From contig NZ_BBXE01000018.1 of the NCBI RefSeq assembly GCF_001570565.1, positions 124,001 through 188,000 on the forward strand: a stretch of 64,000 nucleotides of DNA. The letters run 5' to 3'. Positions 48,609 to 56,408 of the stretch are shown piece after piece. How positions within the stretch are numbered: position 1 is the stretch's first letter; each line of letters opens with the position of its first letter. Source of the DNA: Herbidospora yilanensis. Its GTDB lineage: Bacteria > Actinomycetota > Actinomycetes > Streptosporangiales > Streptosporangiaceae. Under the pieces are notes generated by a model that saw only the letters and a list, made by a program, of their open reading frames with translations, was not told where the DNA came from and searched no databases. The translations under genes were made by a program, and so were the position numbers.

Positions 48609-50566
48609 ACGGCACCACCACACGAACCGTCCCGGTGGTCCTGGCCGGGGCCTACGGCCACGGCTGGTGGCACCTGGAGAACCTGCGGCGCCTGACCGAC
48701 GGCGGGCTGGTCCGGCTGGCGGGCGTCTGCGACGTACGCGAGATCGAACCCGGCCTGCTGCGCGGGCTGGGCGACCCCGAGCAGTCGACCGACCTCGGGC
48801 GGCTGATCGAACGGACCGGCGCCGAGGTGACCATCCTGGTCACGCCCATCCACACCCACCGCGACCTGGCGATCCGTGCGCTGGAGGCCGGGTCGCACCT
48901 GCTGCTGGAGAAGCCGCCCGCCTCGACCCTGGCCGGGTTCCGCGAGATCGAGGCGGCCGTGCGGCGGACCGGCCTGGCCTGTCAGGTGGGGTTCCAGAGC
49001 CTCGGCTCGGCGGCGATTCCCGCCATCCGCCGCCTGGTCGCCAAGGGCGTCATCGGCCGGGTGCGTGGCATCGGCGTCGCCGGCGCCTGGGAGCGTCCCT
49101 CGGCCTACTTCACCCGCTCGGCGTGGGCGGGCAAACGCCGCGCCGGGCGGGTCGACGTCATGGACGGCGCCCTCACCAACCCCTTCGCGCACGCCGTCGC
49201 GACCGCCCTGGCCGTGGCCGGGAAGGGCGCGGCCGACGACGTCGCCGGCATCGACGCGGAGCTCTTCCACGCCAACCCGATCGAGGCCGACGACACCTCC
49301 TGCCTGCGCATCCGGTTGTCGGACGGGCCGCCGATCACGATCGCGGTGACCCTCACGGCCGACCGCAGGCACGAGCCCTACGTGACCGTCCACGGCACCG
49401 AGGGGCGGATCACGCTGACGTACACCCTCGACAAGGTGCGGGTGGAGAGCCGGGCGCGCGGCGTGTCCACCACCACCTACGCCCGCGCCGACCTGCTGGA
49501 GAACCTCGTCTCCCACGTCCGCGACGGCGGGCCGCTGCTGGTGCCGCTGCACCGGACGGGCGCGTTCATGCGGGTGCTGGAGGAGATCCGGCTCGCGCCC
49601 GACCCGCTGCCGATCCCCGACGCCCACCAGGAGATCCAGCACGAGAACGGCATCGTGGTCCGCCGCACGATCCCCGGCGTCGCCAACCTGACCGCGCGCA
49701 GCGCCGAGCACCTGGCGCTGTTCTCCGAGCTCGACGTGCCGTGGGCGGCCCCGCGCGCGGTGCTGAAGGCGGCCGGGAGGGTGGTCGCCGAATACAACTG
49801 GCGGCCCGAACTGGCCACCACGCTCTCGCCCCGCCCCTACCTGCATCCGGTGCGGACGCTGGCGGGCGTCCCGGTGACCGAGGTCAACCCGGCCGACCAC
49901 GTCCACCACCTGGGCGCCTCGATCGCGGTCGCCGACGTCTCGGGCCGCAACTTCTGGGGCGGCCGGACCTACGTCAGGGACCGCGGCCCGACCTGGCTGA
50001 ACAACCACGGCGTGCAGAACCACGTCGCCTTCACCCGCCGCGACGAGCACGCCTTCACCGAGACCCTGCGCTGGACCGGCGTCGACGGCCTCGACCTCAT
50101 CGAGGAGAGCCGCCAGGTCACGGCTCACCCGCTGAGCCGGGGCTGGGCCCTCGACGTGGAGTTCACGCTGACCAACCTCACCCGCGAACCGCTCACGATC
50201 GAGAGCTCGGCCACCAAGGGCCGCGCCGGCGCCGGCTACGGCGGCTTCTTCTGGCGGGCCCCCCGCGCGTCGGCCGACCGGACGGCGTTCACCGCGTGGG
50301 ACGACGAGCCGCACGGCAGCCGCGCACCCTGGCTGGCGATGTCGGCCGACGACTGGACGCTGATCTTCGTCCAGGACGCCGACCCGTGGTTCGTGCGCAT
50401 CGACGAATATCCGGGCGCCGGACCGGCGCTGGCCTGGGACGTCCCGCTCGTCATGGAGCGCGAGCTGACCCGCCGGATCGTCACCATCATCGCCGACGGC
50501 CGCCTCACCCGAGCCGAGGCCGCCGCTCTGGCCACAGACATCGGGGACATCCAACGAGAAAGGTAG
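48605..50566 (+). CDS. Gfo/Idh/MocA oxidoreductase fused to a DUF6807 (PmoA-like) domain
   Basis: A 653-residue fusion. Residues 1-365 are a Gfo/Idh/MocA dehydrogenase: GAYGHGW dinucleotide-binding loop, LLEKPPAST with the conserved Lys-Pro, and a C-terminal alpha/beta domain. Residues 375-653 match DUF6807: PYLHPVRTLAG, NPADHVHHLGASIAVADVSGRNFWGG and a late TKGRAGAGYGGFFWR. DUF6807 proteins cluster with sugar catabolism but lack an assigned reaction. ATG overlaps the previous stop by 4 bp; the longer frame from 47606 is a shadow. Confidence 0.82.
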   Translation: MNGTTTRTVPVVLAGAYGHGWWHLENLRRLTDGGLVRLAGVCDVREIEPGLLRGLGDPEQSTDLGRLIERTGAEVTILVTPIHTHRDLAIRALEAGSHLLLEKPPASTLAGFREIEAAVRRTGLACQVGFQSLGSAAIPAIRRLVAKGVIGRVRGIGVAGAWERPSAYFTRSAWAGKRRAGRVDVMDGALTNPFAHAVATALAVAGKGAADDVAGIDAELFHANPIEADDTSCLRIRLSDGPPITIAVTLTADRRHEPYVTVHGTEGRITLTYTLDKVRVESRARGVSTTTYARADLLENLVSHVRDGGPLLVPLHRTGAFMRVLEEIRLAPDPLPIPDAHQEIQHENGIVVRRTIPGVANLTARSAEHLALFSELDVPWAAPRAVLKAAGRVVAEYNWRPELATTLSPRPYLHPVRTLAGVPVTEVNPADHVHHLGASIAVADVSGRNFWGGRTYVRDRGPTWLNNHGVQNHVAFTRRDEHAFTETLRWTGVDGLDLIEESRQVTAHPLSRGWALDVEFTLTNLTREPLTIESSATKGRAGAGYGGFFWRAPRASADRTAFTAWDDEPHGSRAPWLAMSADDWTLIFVQDADPWFVRIDEYPGAGPALAWDVPLVMERELTRRIVTIIADGRLTRAEAAALATDIGDIQRER

Positions 50567-50571
50567 ACACG

Positions 50572-51861
50572 ATGGCCAGACGCCTGCTGTGTGCCCTGTT
50601 GATAGGCGCCGGTCTGACCATGACCGGATGCGGCGGCGACCCCGCCCCGTCCGGCGACGGCACGACCACCATCACCTTCTGGGACGACAACGGCGGCCCC
50701 GCCCGCACGCCGGTGTGGCAGCACATCATCGCCGAGTTCCAGAAGGCCAACCCGAAGATCAAGGTCGAGTACGTGGGCATCCCCATCGCCCAGGTCCAGC
50801 AGAAGTACGACACCGCCATCGCCGGCGGCGGCCTGCCCGACGTGGGCGGCGTGTCGACGGCGATGCTGGCCAACCTCGTGGCGCAGAAGGCGCTCGACCC
50901 CGTCGACCTGTCGGGCCTGCCCCTGAACGAGCAGGTGGTGAACTCGGTCAAGTCGACGGTGCCCGACGGGAAGACGTACATGGTCCCGATGTCCACCAAC
51001 ATGGGGGTCTTCTGGTATCGCACCGACTGGTTCAAGGAGAAGGACATCACCCCGCCCGAGACGTGGGACCAGTTCTTCGACGCGGTCGGCGCGCTCACCG
51101 ACAAGCCGCAGAACCGCTACGGCTTCACCATCCGCGGCGGCGCGGGCTCGATCGCCCAGGCCCTGGAGGTCCTGTACGGCCAGTCGGGCATCCCCCAGAT
51201 GTTCGACGCGAACGGCGTCTCCACGGTGAACGACCCCAAGAACGTGGCCGCGCTGGAGCGGCTGGCCGGCCTGTTCAAGACCAGCACGCCCGAGGCCGAC
51301 GCGACCAACGACTACGCCAAGATGGTCGCCCAGTTCGACGGCGGCTCGATCGCGGTCATGCAGCACAACCTGGGGTCGTACAACGACCACGTGAAGACAC
51401 TCGGCGCCGACAAGGTCGCCGCGCTGCCCGTCTTCCGCCCGGCCGACGGCGCGCCCCGCGCGGTGTTGTCGAACCCGATCGCCGGGATCGGCCTGTTCGC
51501 GAGCGGCGAGAAGAAGGACGCCGCGCTGGCGTTCGCGACGTTCGCCGCCGGCAAGGCGATGAACAGCTACTGGGCCGACAAGACGGGCGTGCTGCCCGCC
51601 AACACCGAGGTGAACTCCGAACCGTGGATCAAGGAACGCCAGCATGTCTCGGCCGCCCTGGACGTGCTGAACGACCCCGCCACGACGGTCGTGCAGATGC
51701 CCTACCACCTGCCGGAGTTCAACGCCATCACCAAGACCGACGCCGAGCCGAACTTCCAGAAGGTCCTCCTCGGGGAACTCTCGGCCAAGGAGTTCCTCGA
51801 CGGCATGGCCACCGCGCTGACCGAGGCCCAGGCCAAGTGGAAGCAGCGCAACGGCGGCTGA
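50572..51861 (+). CDS. ABC transporter sugar-binding lipoprotein
   Basis: A 429-residue family-1 solute-binding protein. Signal peptide with lipobox MTGC (Cys20); the mature part begins TTITFWDDNGG. It starts 5 bp after the oxidoreductase gene and has GAAAGG upstream. It is the binding partner of the permeases at 44070-45814, placed last in the operon, and is followed by a strong terminator. Confidence 0.9.
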   Translation: MARRLLCALLIGAGLTMTGCGGDPAPSGDGTTTITFWDDNGGPARTPVWQHIIAEFQKANPKIKVEYVGIPIAQVQQKYDTAIAGGGLPDVGGVSTAMLANLVAQKALDPVDLSGLPLNEQVVNSVKSTVPDGKTYMVPMSTNMGVFWYRTDWFKEKDITPPETWDQFFDAVGALTDKPQNRYGFTIRGGAGSIAQALEVLYGQSGIPQMFDANGVSTVNDPKNVAALERLAGLFKTSTPEADATNDYAKMVAQFDGGSIAVMQHNLGSYNDHVKTLGADKVAALPVFRPADGAPRAVLSNPIAGIGLFASGEKKDAALAFATFAAGKAMNSYWADKTGVLPANTEVNSEPWIKERQHVSAALDVLNDPATTVVQMPYHLPEFNAITKTDAEPNFQKVLLGELSAKEFLDGMATALTEAQAKWKQRNGG

Positions 51862-51870
51862 CCCCCTTCT

Positions 51871-51913
51871 CCCGTACGTCTCCCGCCTCCTGACCTGGCG
51901 GGAGCCGTACGGG
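51871..51913 (+). terminator. Strong terminator after the ABC-uronate operon
   Basis: Stem of about 16 bp with one mismatch: CCCGTACG and CTCCCGCC pair with GGCGGGAG and CGTACGGG, nine-base loop. A pyrimidine-rich CTCTCTCTTT follows. Confidence 0.88.
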
Positions 51914-51940
51914 CTCTCTCTTTCCCTAGGAGACACCCGT

Positions 51941-53188
51941 ATGCGCAGCATGCTCGTTTTCGCCCTGACGGCCGGCATCCTGGCCGGGCCCGGCCCCGAT
52001 CCGGGCCGGCAGGTGCTGGCGGCCGGGGACGGCTGGGGCTCGCACAGCTCCGGCACGACCGGCGGTTCGGCGGCGCCCGCCTCGAACGTCCACACCGTCT
52101 CGACCCGCGACCAGCTCGTGGCGGCCCTTTCCGCACCCGGCCCGAAGATCATCAAGATCAGGGGCGCCATCGACGGCAACCGGCCCTGTTCGTCGTACGT
52201 GACCGGCGGCTACTCCCTCGACGCCTACCTCCAGGCCTACGACCCCGCGACCTGGGGCCGCGTCGACCCGTCAGGACCGCTGGAGGACGCCCGCGCGGCC
52301 TCGGCCGCCCGGCAGACCGCCCACATCAAGCTCAAGGTCGGCTCGAACACCACGATCGTCGGCGAAGGGAGGACCGCCCGCCTCAAGGGCGTCAACCTGC
52401 ACGTCGACAAGGCCGACAACGTCATCATCCGCAACATCACGTTCGAGGACGCCCACGACTGCTTCCCCCAGTGGGACCCGCTCGACGGCGCCGAGGGCAA
52501 CTGGAACTCCCTCTACGACAACATCTCGCTGACCGGCTCGACCCACGTGTGGGTCGACCACAACACCTTCACCGACGGCGCCAACCCCGACAGCGCCCAG
52601 CCGGTCTACTTCGGCCGCCCGTGGCAGGTCCACGACGGCCAGCTCGACATCACCGGCGGCAGCGACCTCGTGACCGCGTCCTGGAACCGCTTCACCGGCC
52701 ACGACAAGACGATGCTGATCGGCTCGACCAACAACCCGTCACAGGACCTCGGGAAACTCCGGGTCACCGTGCACCACAACCACTTCGAGAACACCCTCCA
52801 GCGGCTGCCCCGGGTCAGGTTCGGCCAGGTGCACGTCTACAACAACTACTACGAGGTGTACGACCCGGCGTCCTTCGTCTACGCGCTGGGCGTCGGCGTG
52901 CAGTCGCAGATCTACAGCGAGAACAACTTCTACCGCCTGGGCCGCGGCGTCGACCCGGCGAAGATCCTCTACAACTGGGGCGGCACCACGCTGACGGCCA
53001 GGGGCGACCTGCTCAGGGTCGGCGGCAAGGTGAGCCCGTTCGACCCGATCGCCGCCTACAACGCCGCCAACGACCCGGACCTGGGCGCCGACGCGGGCTG
53101 GACCCCGACCCTGCACACGGGGATCGACCCGGCGGCAGAGGTGCACAAGGACGTGTCGCGGCACGCGGGCGCCGGCGAGATCGCCTAG
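51941..53188 (+). CDS. Secreted pectate lyase, PL1 family
   Basis: A 415-residue enzyme with a short signal peptide (residues 1 to about 28, cleavage near VLAA-GD). The body is a right-handed beta-helix with the PL1 hallmark HVWVDHNTFTDG, then calcium-site and catalytic-region blocks GHDKTMLIGST and LQRLPRVRFGQVHVYNNYY. It cleaves polygalacturonate by beta-elimination, giving the unsaturated uronides that KduI processes. AGGAGA precedes the ATG. Monocistronic, with terminators on both sides. Confidence 0.92.
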   Translation: MRSMLVFALTAGILAGPGPDPGRQVLAAGDGWGSHSSGTTGGSAAPASNVHTVSTRDQLVAALSAPGPKIIKIRGAIDGNRPCSSYVTGGYSLDAYLQAYDPATWGRVDPSGPLEDARAASAARQTAHIKLKVGSNTTIVGEGRTARLKGVNLHVDKADNVIIRNITFEDAHDCFPQWDPLDGAEGNWNSLYDNISLTGSTHVWVDHNTFTDGANPDSAQPVYFGRPWQVHDGQLDITGGSDLVTASWNRFTGHDKTMLIGSTNNPSQDLGKLRVTVHHNHFENTLQRLPRVRFGQVHVYNNYYEVYDPASFVYALGVGVQSQIYSENNFYRLGRGVDPAKILYNWGGTTLTARGDLLRVGGKVSPFDPIAAYNAANDPDLGADAGWTPTLHTGIDPAAEVHKDVSRHAGAGEIA

Positions 53189-53191
53189 ACC

Positions 53192-53232
53192 GGCGGTTCC
53201 ACGCCTCGACTTGCGGGAGGCGTGGAACCGCC
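53192..53232. terminator. Bidirectional terminator between pectate lyase and aldehyde dehydrogenase genes
   Basis: Perfect 16-bp stem, GGCGGTTCCACGCCTC pairing with GAGGCGTGGAACCGCC, nine-base loop, in the 55-bp gap between convergent stops. Confidence 0.9.
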
Positions 53233-53243
53233 ACGGGCATGCC

Positions 53244-54647
53244 CTATCCGGCCGACAGGACCCCGTCGACCCGGCGCGGGATGCCCAGCGGGTTGTCCTC
53301 GCGCAGTTCGAGGGGCAGCAGCGCGTCGGGCAGGTCCTGGTAGGCGACCGGGGTCTGCCAGCGCCGGATCGCCGTCGCGCCCACCGACGTGTGCATCGGC
53401 GTGGTGCTGGCGGGCCACGGCCCGCCGTGGTGCATGGCCCACGTCACGGCGACGCCGGTCGGCCAGCCGTTCCAGATGACGCGGCCGGCCAGCCGGGCGA
53501 GCTCGGGCACCAGCGGGGCGGCCTCGACCGGGTCGGCCGAGTGGACGGTGGCGGTCAGCGAGCCGGGCAGGTTGCGGAGCACCTCGGGGAGGTCGGAGAC
53601 CTCCTTGTAGGTCACCACGATCGCCGACGGCCCGAACGTCTCCTCGGCGAGCTCCGGCAGGCCCATCGAGAAGGTGGTCAGGTCGGCGGTGTGGACCCGC
53701 GGCGCGACGGCGCCCTCGGCCGGGCCGGCCAGGCCGCGGGCCAGCTCGGTCAGGCGCTCGTCGAGCCGGGAGACGCCCGACTCGAAGCCCTCGCAGATGG
53801 CGGGGGTGAGCATCGGGCCGCCGGTGGTGGCCGAGACGGCGGCCGTGAGGGCCTTCAGGAGCTCGGCGTCGTCGGGCACGAACAGCAGGCCGGGGTTGGT
53901 GCAGAACTGCCCGACCCCGAGGGTGAGGGAGGCGGCGAAGCCCTCGGCGACACGCACCGGGTCGGACAGGGCCGACGGCAGCACGACGACCGGGTTCACG
54001 CTGCCCAGTTCGCCGTAGAACGGGATCGGGTCGGGCCGCTCGTCGATCAGCGCCCGGATCGCCTTCCCGCCGCGCAGCGAGCCGGTGAACCCGACCGCCG
54101 ACACGAGGGGGTGCCGCACGAGTTCCCGGCCGGCGTCGAACCCCTCGACCAGCCCGAGCAGTTCGGGGTCGGGCAGGGCGGCGCGGATCACCTCGGCGAC
54201 CTTCCGCGACAACACCGGGTGCCCGGGGTGGGCCTTCACCACGACCGCGCAGCCCGCCGCCAGGGCGGAGGCCACGTCGCCGCCGGCGACCGAGAACGCG
54301 AACGGGAAGTTGGAGGCGGCGAACACCGCGACGACGCCCGGCACCGGCTGGAACATGCGCCGCACGTCGGGCTTGGGCGGGGTGGCCGACGAATCGGCGT
54401 GGTCGATGATCGCCTCCACGTGCCCGCCGTCGCGCAGGACCCCGGCGAACAGCCGGAACTGGATCGCCGAGCGGGCGATCTCGCCGCGGAGCCGCACCTC
54501 GCCGAGCGAGGTCTCCTCGGCCGCCACCGGCCACAGGTCGTCTTCGGCGGCCAGCAGGGCGTCGGCGACCCGGTCGAGCACGTCGGCCCGCTCGGCGGCC
54601 GGGCGCGTGCGCCAGACCTCTCCGGCGCGGGCGGCTTCGTTGATCAT
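53244..54647 (-). CDS. Aldehyde dehydrogenase, probable alpha-ketoglutarate semialdehyde dehydrogenase
   Basis: A 467-residue aldehyde dehydrogenase of the type that accompanies KdgD. It has ASNFPFAFSVAGGDVASALAAG, Glu213 in YGELGSVNP and the nucleophile Cys249 in GQFCTNPG. It oxidises alpha-ketoglutarate semialdehyde to alpha-ketoglutarate, the last step of the oxidative uronate route. GGAGGG lies six bases before the ATG. A diverged copy of the IclR motif lies 18 bp upstream. Confidence 0.87.
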   Translation of the reverse strand: MINEAARAGEVWRTRPAAERADVLDRVADALLAAEDDLWPVAAEETSLGEVRLRGEIARSAIQFRLFAGVLRDGGHVEAIIDHADSSATPPKPDVRRMFQPVPGVVAVFAASNFPFAFSVAGGDVASALAAGCAVVVKAHPGHPVLSRKVAEVIRAALPDPELLGLVEGFDAGRELVRHPLVSAVGFTGSLRGGKAIRALIDERPDPIPFYGELGSVNPVVVLPSALSDPVRVAEGFAASLTLGVGQFCTNPGLLFVPDDAELLKALTAAVSATTGGPMLTPAICEGFESGVSRLDERLTELARGLAGPAEGAVAPRVHTADLTTFSMGLPELAEETFGPSAIVVTYKEVSDLPEVLRNLPGSLTATVHSADPVEAAPLVPELARLAGRVIWNGWPTGVAVTWAMHHGGPWPASTTPMHTSVGATAIRRWQTPVAYQDLPDALLPLELREDNPLGIPRRVDGVLSAG

Positions 54648-54664
54648 CGAAATCCCTCCGGTTT

Positions 54665-54680
54665 GTACTATGTGACGTTT
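54665..54680 (-). promoter_or_regulatory. Candidate IclR operator (aldehyde dehydrogenase promoter, diverged)
   Basis: On the minus strand AAACGTCACATAGTAC. The core CGTCACAT is identical to operator 1 of the symporter and the right half resembles the kduI site; the left TTCC is lost. Weakest of the five. Confidence 0.45.
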
Positions 54681-54715
54681 TTATGCAGGGAGCCGGAAAA
54701 ATCTTCGGGACGGGT

Positions 54716-54744
54716 TGTCGATTCCGCGAACCCCCGGTCGTCGG
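54716..54744 (+). promoter_or_regulatory. Candidate ECF-sigma promoter 1 (DGPF protein-sigma operon)
   Basis: TGTCGATTC at 54716 and CGTCGG at 54739, start-to-start distance 23 bp. The same two elements at the same distance precede the MFS gene (56351). TGTCGA and CGTC elements fit what is known of ECF42-type promoters. Confidence 0.68.
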
Positions 54745-54782
54745 ATAGGCGAAGGTGACCAAAAACGATCAAGGAGACTCCC

Positions 54783-55124
54783 ATGCCGCAGTACGCCGTC
54801 ATCATCCACTCGCCCGCTCCGGCCGACCCGATGGACCTCACTCCCGACTACGTGGCCCTCCTGGAAGGCTACGGCCAGAAGGTGGCCGAACTGGGCGGCG
54901 TCATCGTCACCGGCTTCGCGCTGCAGCCCAGCACCACCGCCACCTCGATCCGGGGCGACGTCGTCACCGACGGCCCGTTCACCGAGGCCAAGGAGGTCGT
55001 GGCCGGGTTCTTGGTCCTGGAGGCCCCCGACCTCGACGTGGCCCTCGCCGTCGCCAAGGCCAACCCGGCGTGCATCGACGGCGGGGTGGAAGTCCGCCCG
55101 CTGTTCGCCCCGCCCGCCGAGTGA
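54783..55124 (+). CDS. YCII/DGPF-domain protein linked to an ECF42 sigma factor
   Basis: A 113-residue alpha+beta-barrel protein with the DGPF motif (VVTDGPFTEAKE) that gives the family its name. Such proteins are almost always encoded next to ECF42 sigma factors; their biochemical role is not settled. GGAGAC lies before the ATG. It is 3 bp before the sigma gene and downstream of a candidate promoter of that sigma factor. Confidence 0.9.
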   Translation: MPQYAVIIHSPAPADPMDLTPDYVALLEGYGQKVAELGGVIVTGFALQPSTTATSIRGDVVTDGPFTEAKEVVAGFLVLEAPDLDVALAVAKANPACIDGGVEVRPLFAPPAE

Positions 55125-55127
55125 AGA

Positions 55128-56387
55128 GTGACCGACGTCGAAGAGGCGGTCGCCGACGCGCACCGTCGCGAGTGGGCCTTCGTGCTCGCCGCGACGGCGC
55201 GCGTCACCGGCGACTTCGACCTCGCCGAGGAATGCGTCCAGGACGCCTACATCGCCGCCCTGGACGCCTGGGCGCGTGACGGCGTCCCGAGGAAACCCGG
55301 CGCCTGGCTGACCCAGACGGCAAAACGCAAGGCGCTCGACCTGCTCCGCAGGGACAAGGTCTTCCGCGCGAAGATGCCCCTGCTCGTCGAACCGGACGCG
55401 GAAATGAACCTGACCGACGAAACGGACGAGATCCCCGACGACCGGCTCCGCCTGATCTTCACCTGCTGCCACCCGGCGCTGGCCCGCGAGGCCCAGGTGG
55501 CGCTGACCCTGCGGCTGGTGTGCGGCGTCGCCACGCCCGACATCTCCCGCGCCTTCCTGGTGTCCGAACCCACCATGGCCGCCCGGCTGACCCGGGCCAA
55601 GAAGAAGATCGCCGCGGCCCGCATCCCCTACCGGGTGCCCGGCGCGGCCGACCTGCCCGAACGGCTCGACGCCGTGCTGTCGGTGATCCACCTCCTCTAC
55701 ACGACCGGCCACACCGCCCCCTCGGGCGGCGACCTGGTCCGCGCCGACCTGGTCGACCGCGCCGTCGCGCTGACCCGCATGCTGCTGGCCCTCATGCCCG
55801 ACGAGCCGGAGGTGCGCGGGCTGCTGGCGCTGCTGCTGCTCACCGACGCCCGTCGGGCGGCGCGCACCGACGCCGAGGGCAGACTGGTGCTCCTGGAGGA
55901 CCAGGACCGCTCGTTGTGGGACCGGGCCGCCATCGCCGAGGGCCGCGACCTCGCCGTGGCCGCCTTCCGGACCGGCCGGGTGGGGCGGTACGCCGTCCAG
56001 GCGGCCATCGCCTCACTGCACGCCGTCGCCCCGAGCACCGCCGCGACCGACTGGAGACAGGTGGTCGCCCTGTACGACGTCCTGCTCGGGATCTGGCCCT
56101 CCCCCGTGGTGGCCCTGAACCGGGCGGTCGCCGTCGCCATGGCCGACGGCCCGGAGAAGGCGCTGGAGGAGGTCGACCTGCTCGCCACCGACGACCGGCT
56201 GGCCGGATACCACTACCTTCCGGCGGTCCGGGCCGACCTGCTGCGCCGCCTGTCGCGCTTCGGCCAGGCCGCCGACGCCTACCGCGCGGCCATCGCGCTG
56301 GCCGACAACGACGCCGAGAGGGAATTCCTGGAAATCCGTCTCGCCGAGGTTGTCGATTCGGCGGAGGGGTGTTCGTCGGGAGAGTAG
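55128..56387 (+). CDS. ECF42-type RNA polymerase sigma factor with C-terminal TPR-like extension
   Basis: A 419-residue sigma factor, long for an ECF. Region 2 (about 12-75, FDLAEECVQDAYIAALDAW) and region 4 (about 105-165) are followed by the DUF6596 block (RLDAVLSVIHLLYTTGH) and a helical C-terminal extension (NRAVAVAMADGPEKALEEVDLL) that in ECF42 replaces an anti-sigma factor for activity control. LRLIFTCCHPAL is typical. GTG start. Its 3' end contains the promoter of the next gene. Confidence 0.92.
   Translation: MTDVEEAVADAHRREWAFVLAATARVTGDFDLAEECVQDAYIAALDAWARDGVPRKPGAWLTQTAKRKALDLLRRDKVFRAKMPLLVEPDAEMNLTDETDEIPDDRLRLIFTCCHPALAREAQVALTLRLVCGVATPDISRAFLVSEPTMAARLTRAKKKIAAARIPYRVPGAADLPERLDAVLSVIHLLYTTGHTAPSGGDLVRADLVDRAVALTRMLLALMPDEPEVRGLLALLLLTDARRAARTDAEGRLVLLEDQDRSLWDRAAIAEGRDLAVAAFRTGRVGRYAVQAAIASLHAVAPSTAATDWRQVVALYDVLLGIWPSPVVALNRAVAVAMADGPEKALEEVDLLATDDRLAGYHYLPAVRADLLRRLSRFGQAADAYRAAIALADNDAEREFLEIRLAEVVDSAEGCSSGE
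56351..56379 (+). promoter_or_regulatory. Candidate ECF-sigma promoter 2 (MFS gene)
   Basis: TGTCGATTC at 56351 and CGTCGG at 56374, again 23 bp start to start, with the same GGT before the first element as promoter 1. It lies inside the last codons of the sigma gene. Confidence 0.68.
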
Positions 56388-56408
56388 ACGACACGAAGGA
56401 GACCCCCG

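Noticed and set aside
47606-50566. A 986-residue open frame over the enolase-superfamily and oxidoreductase genes
   Set aside because: The first 330 residues are the off-frame shadow of the enolase-superfamily gene; the Gfo/Idh motif begins at 48605.
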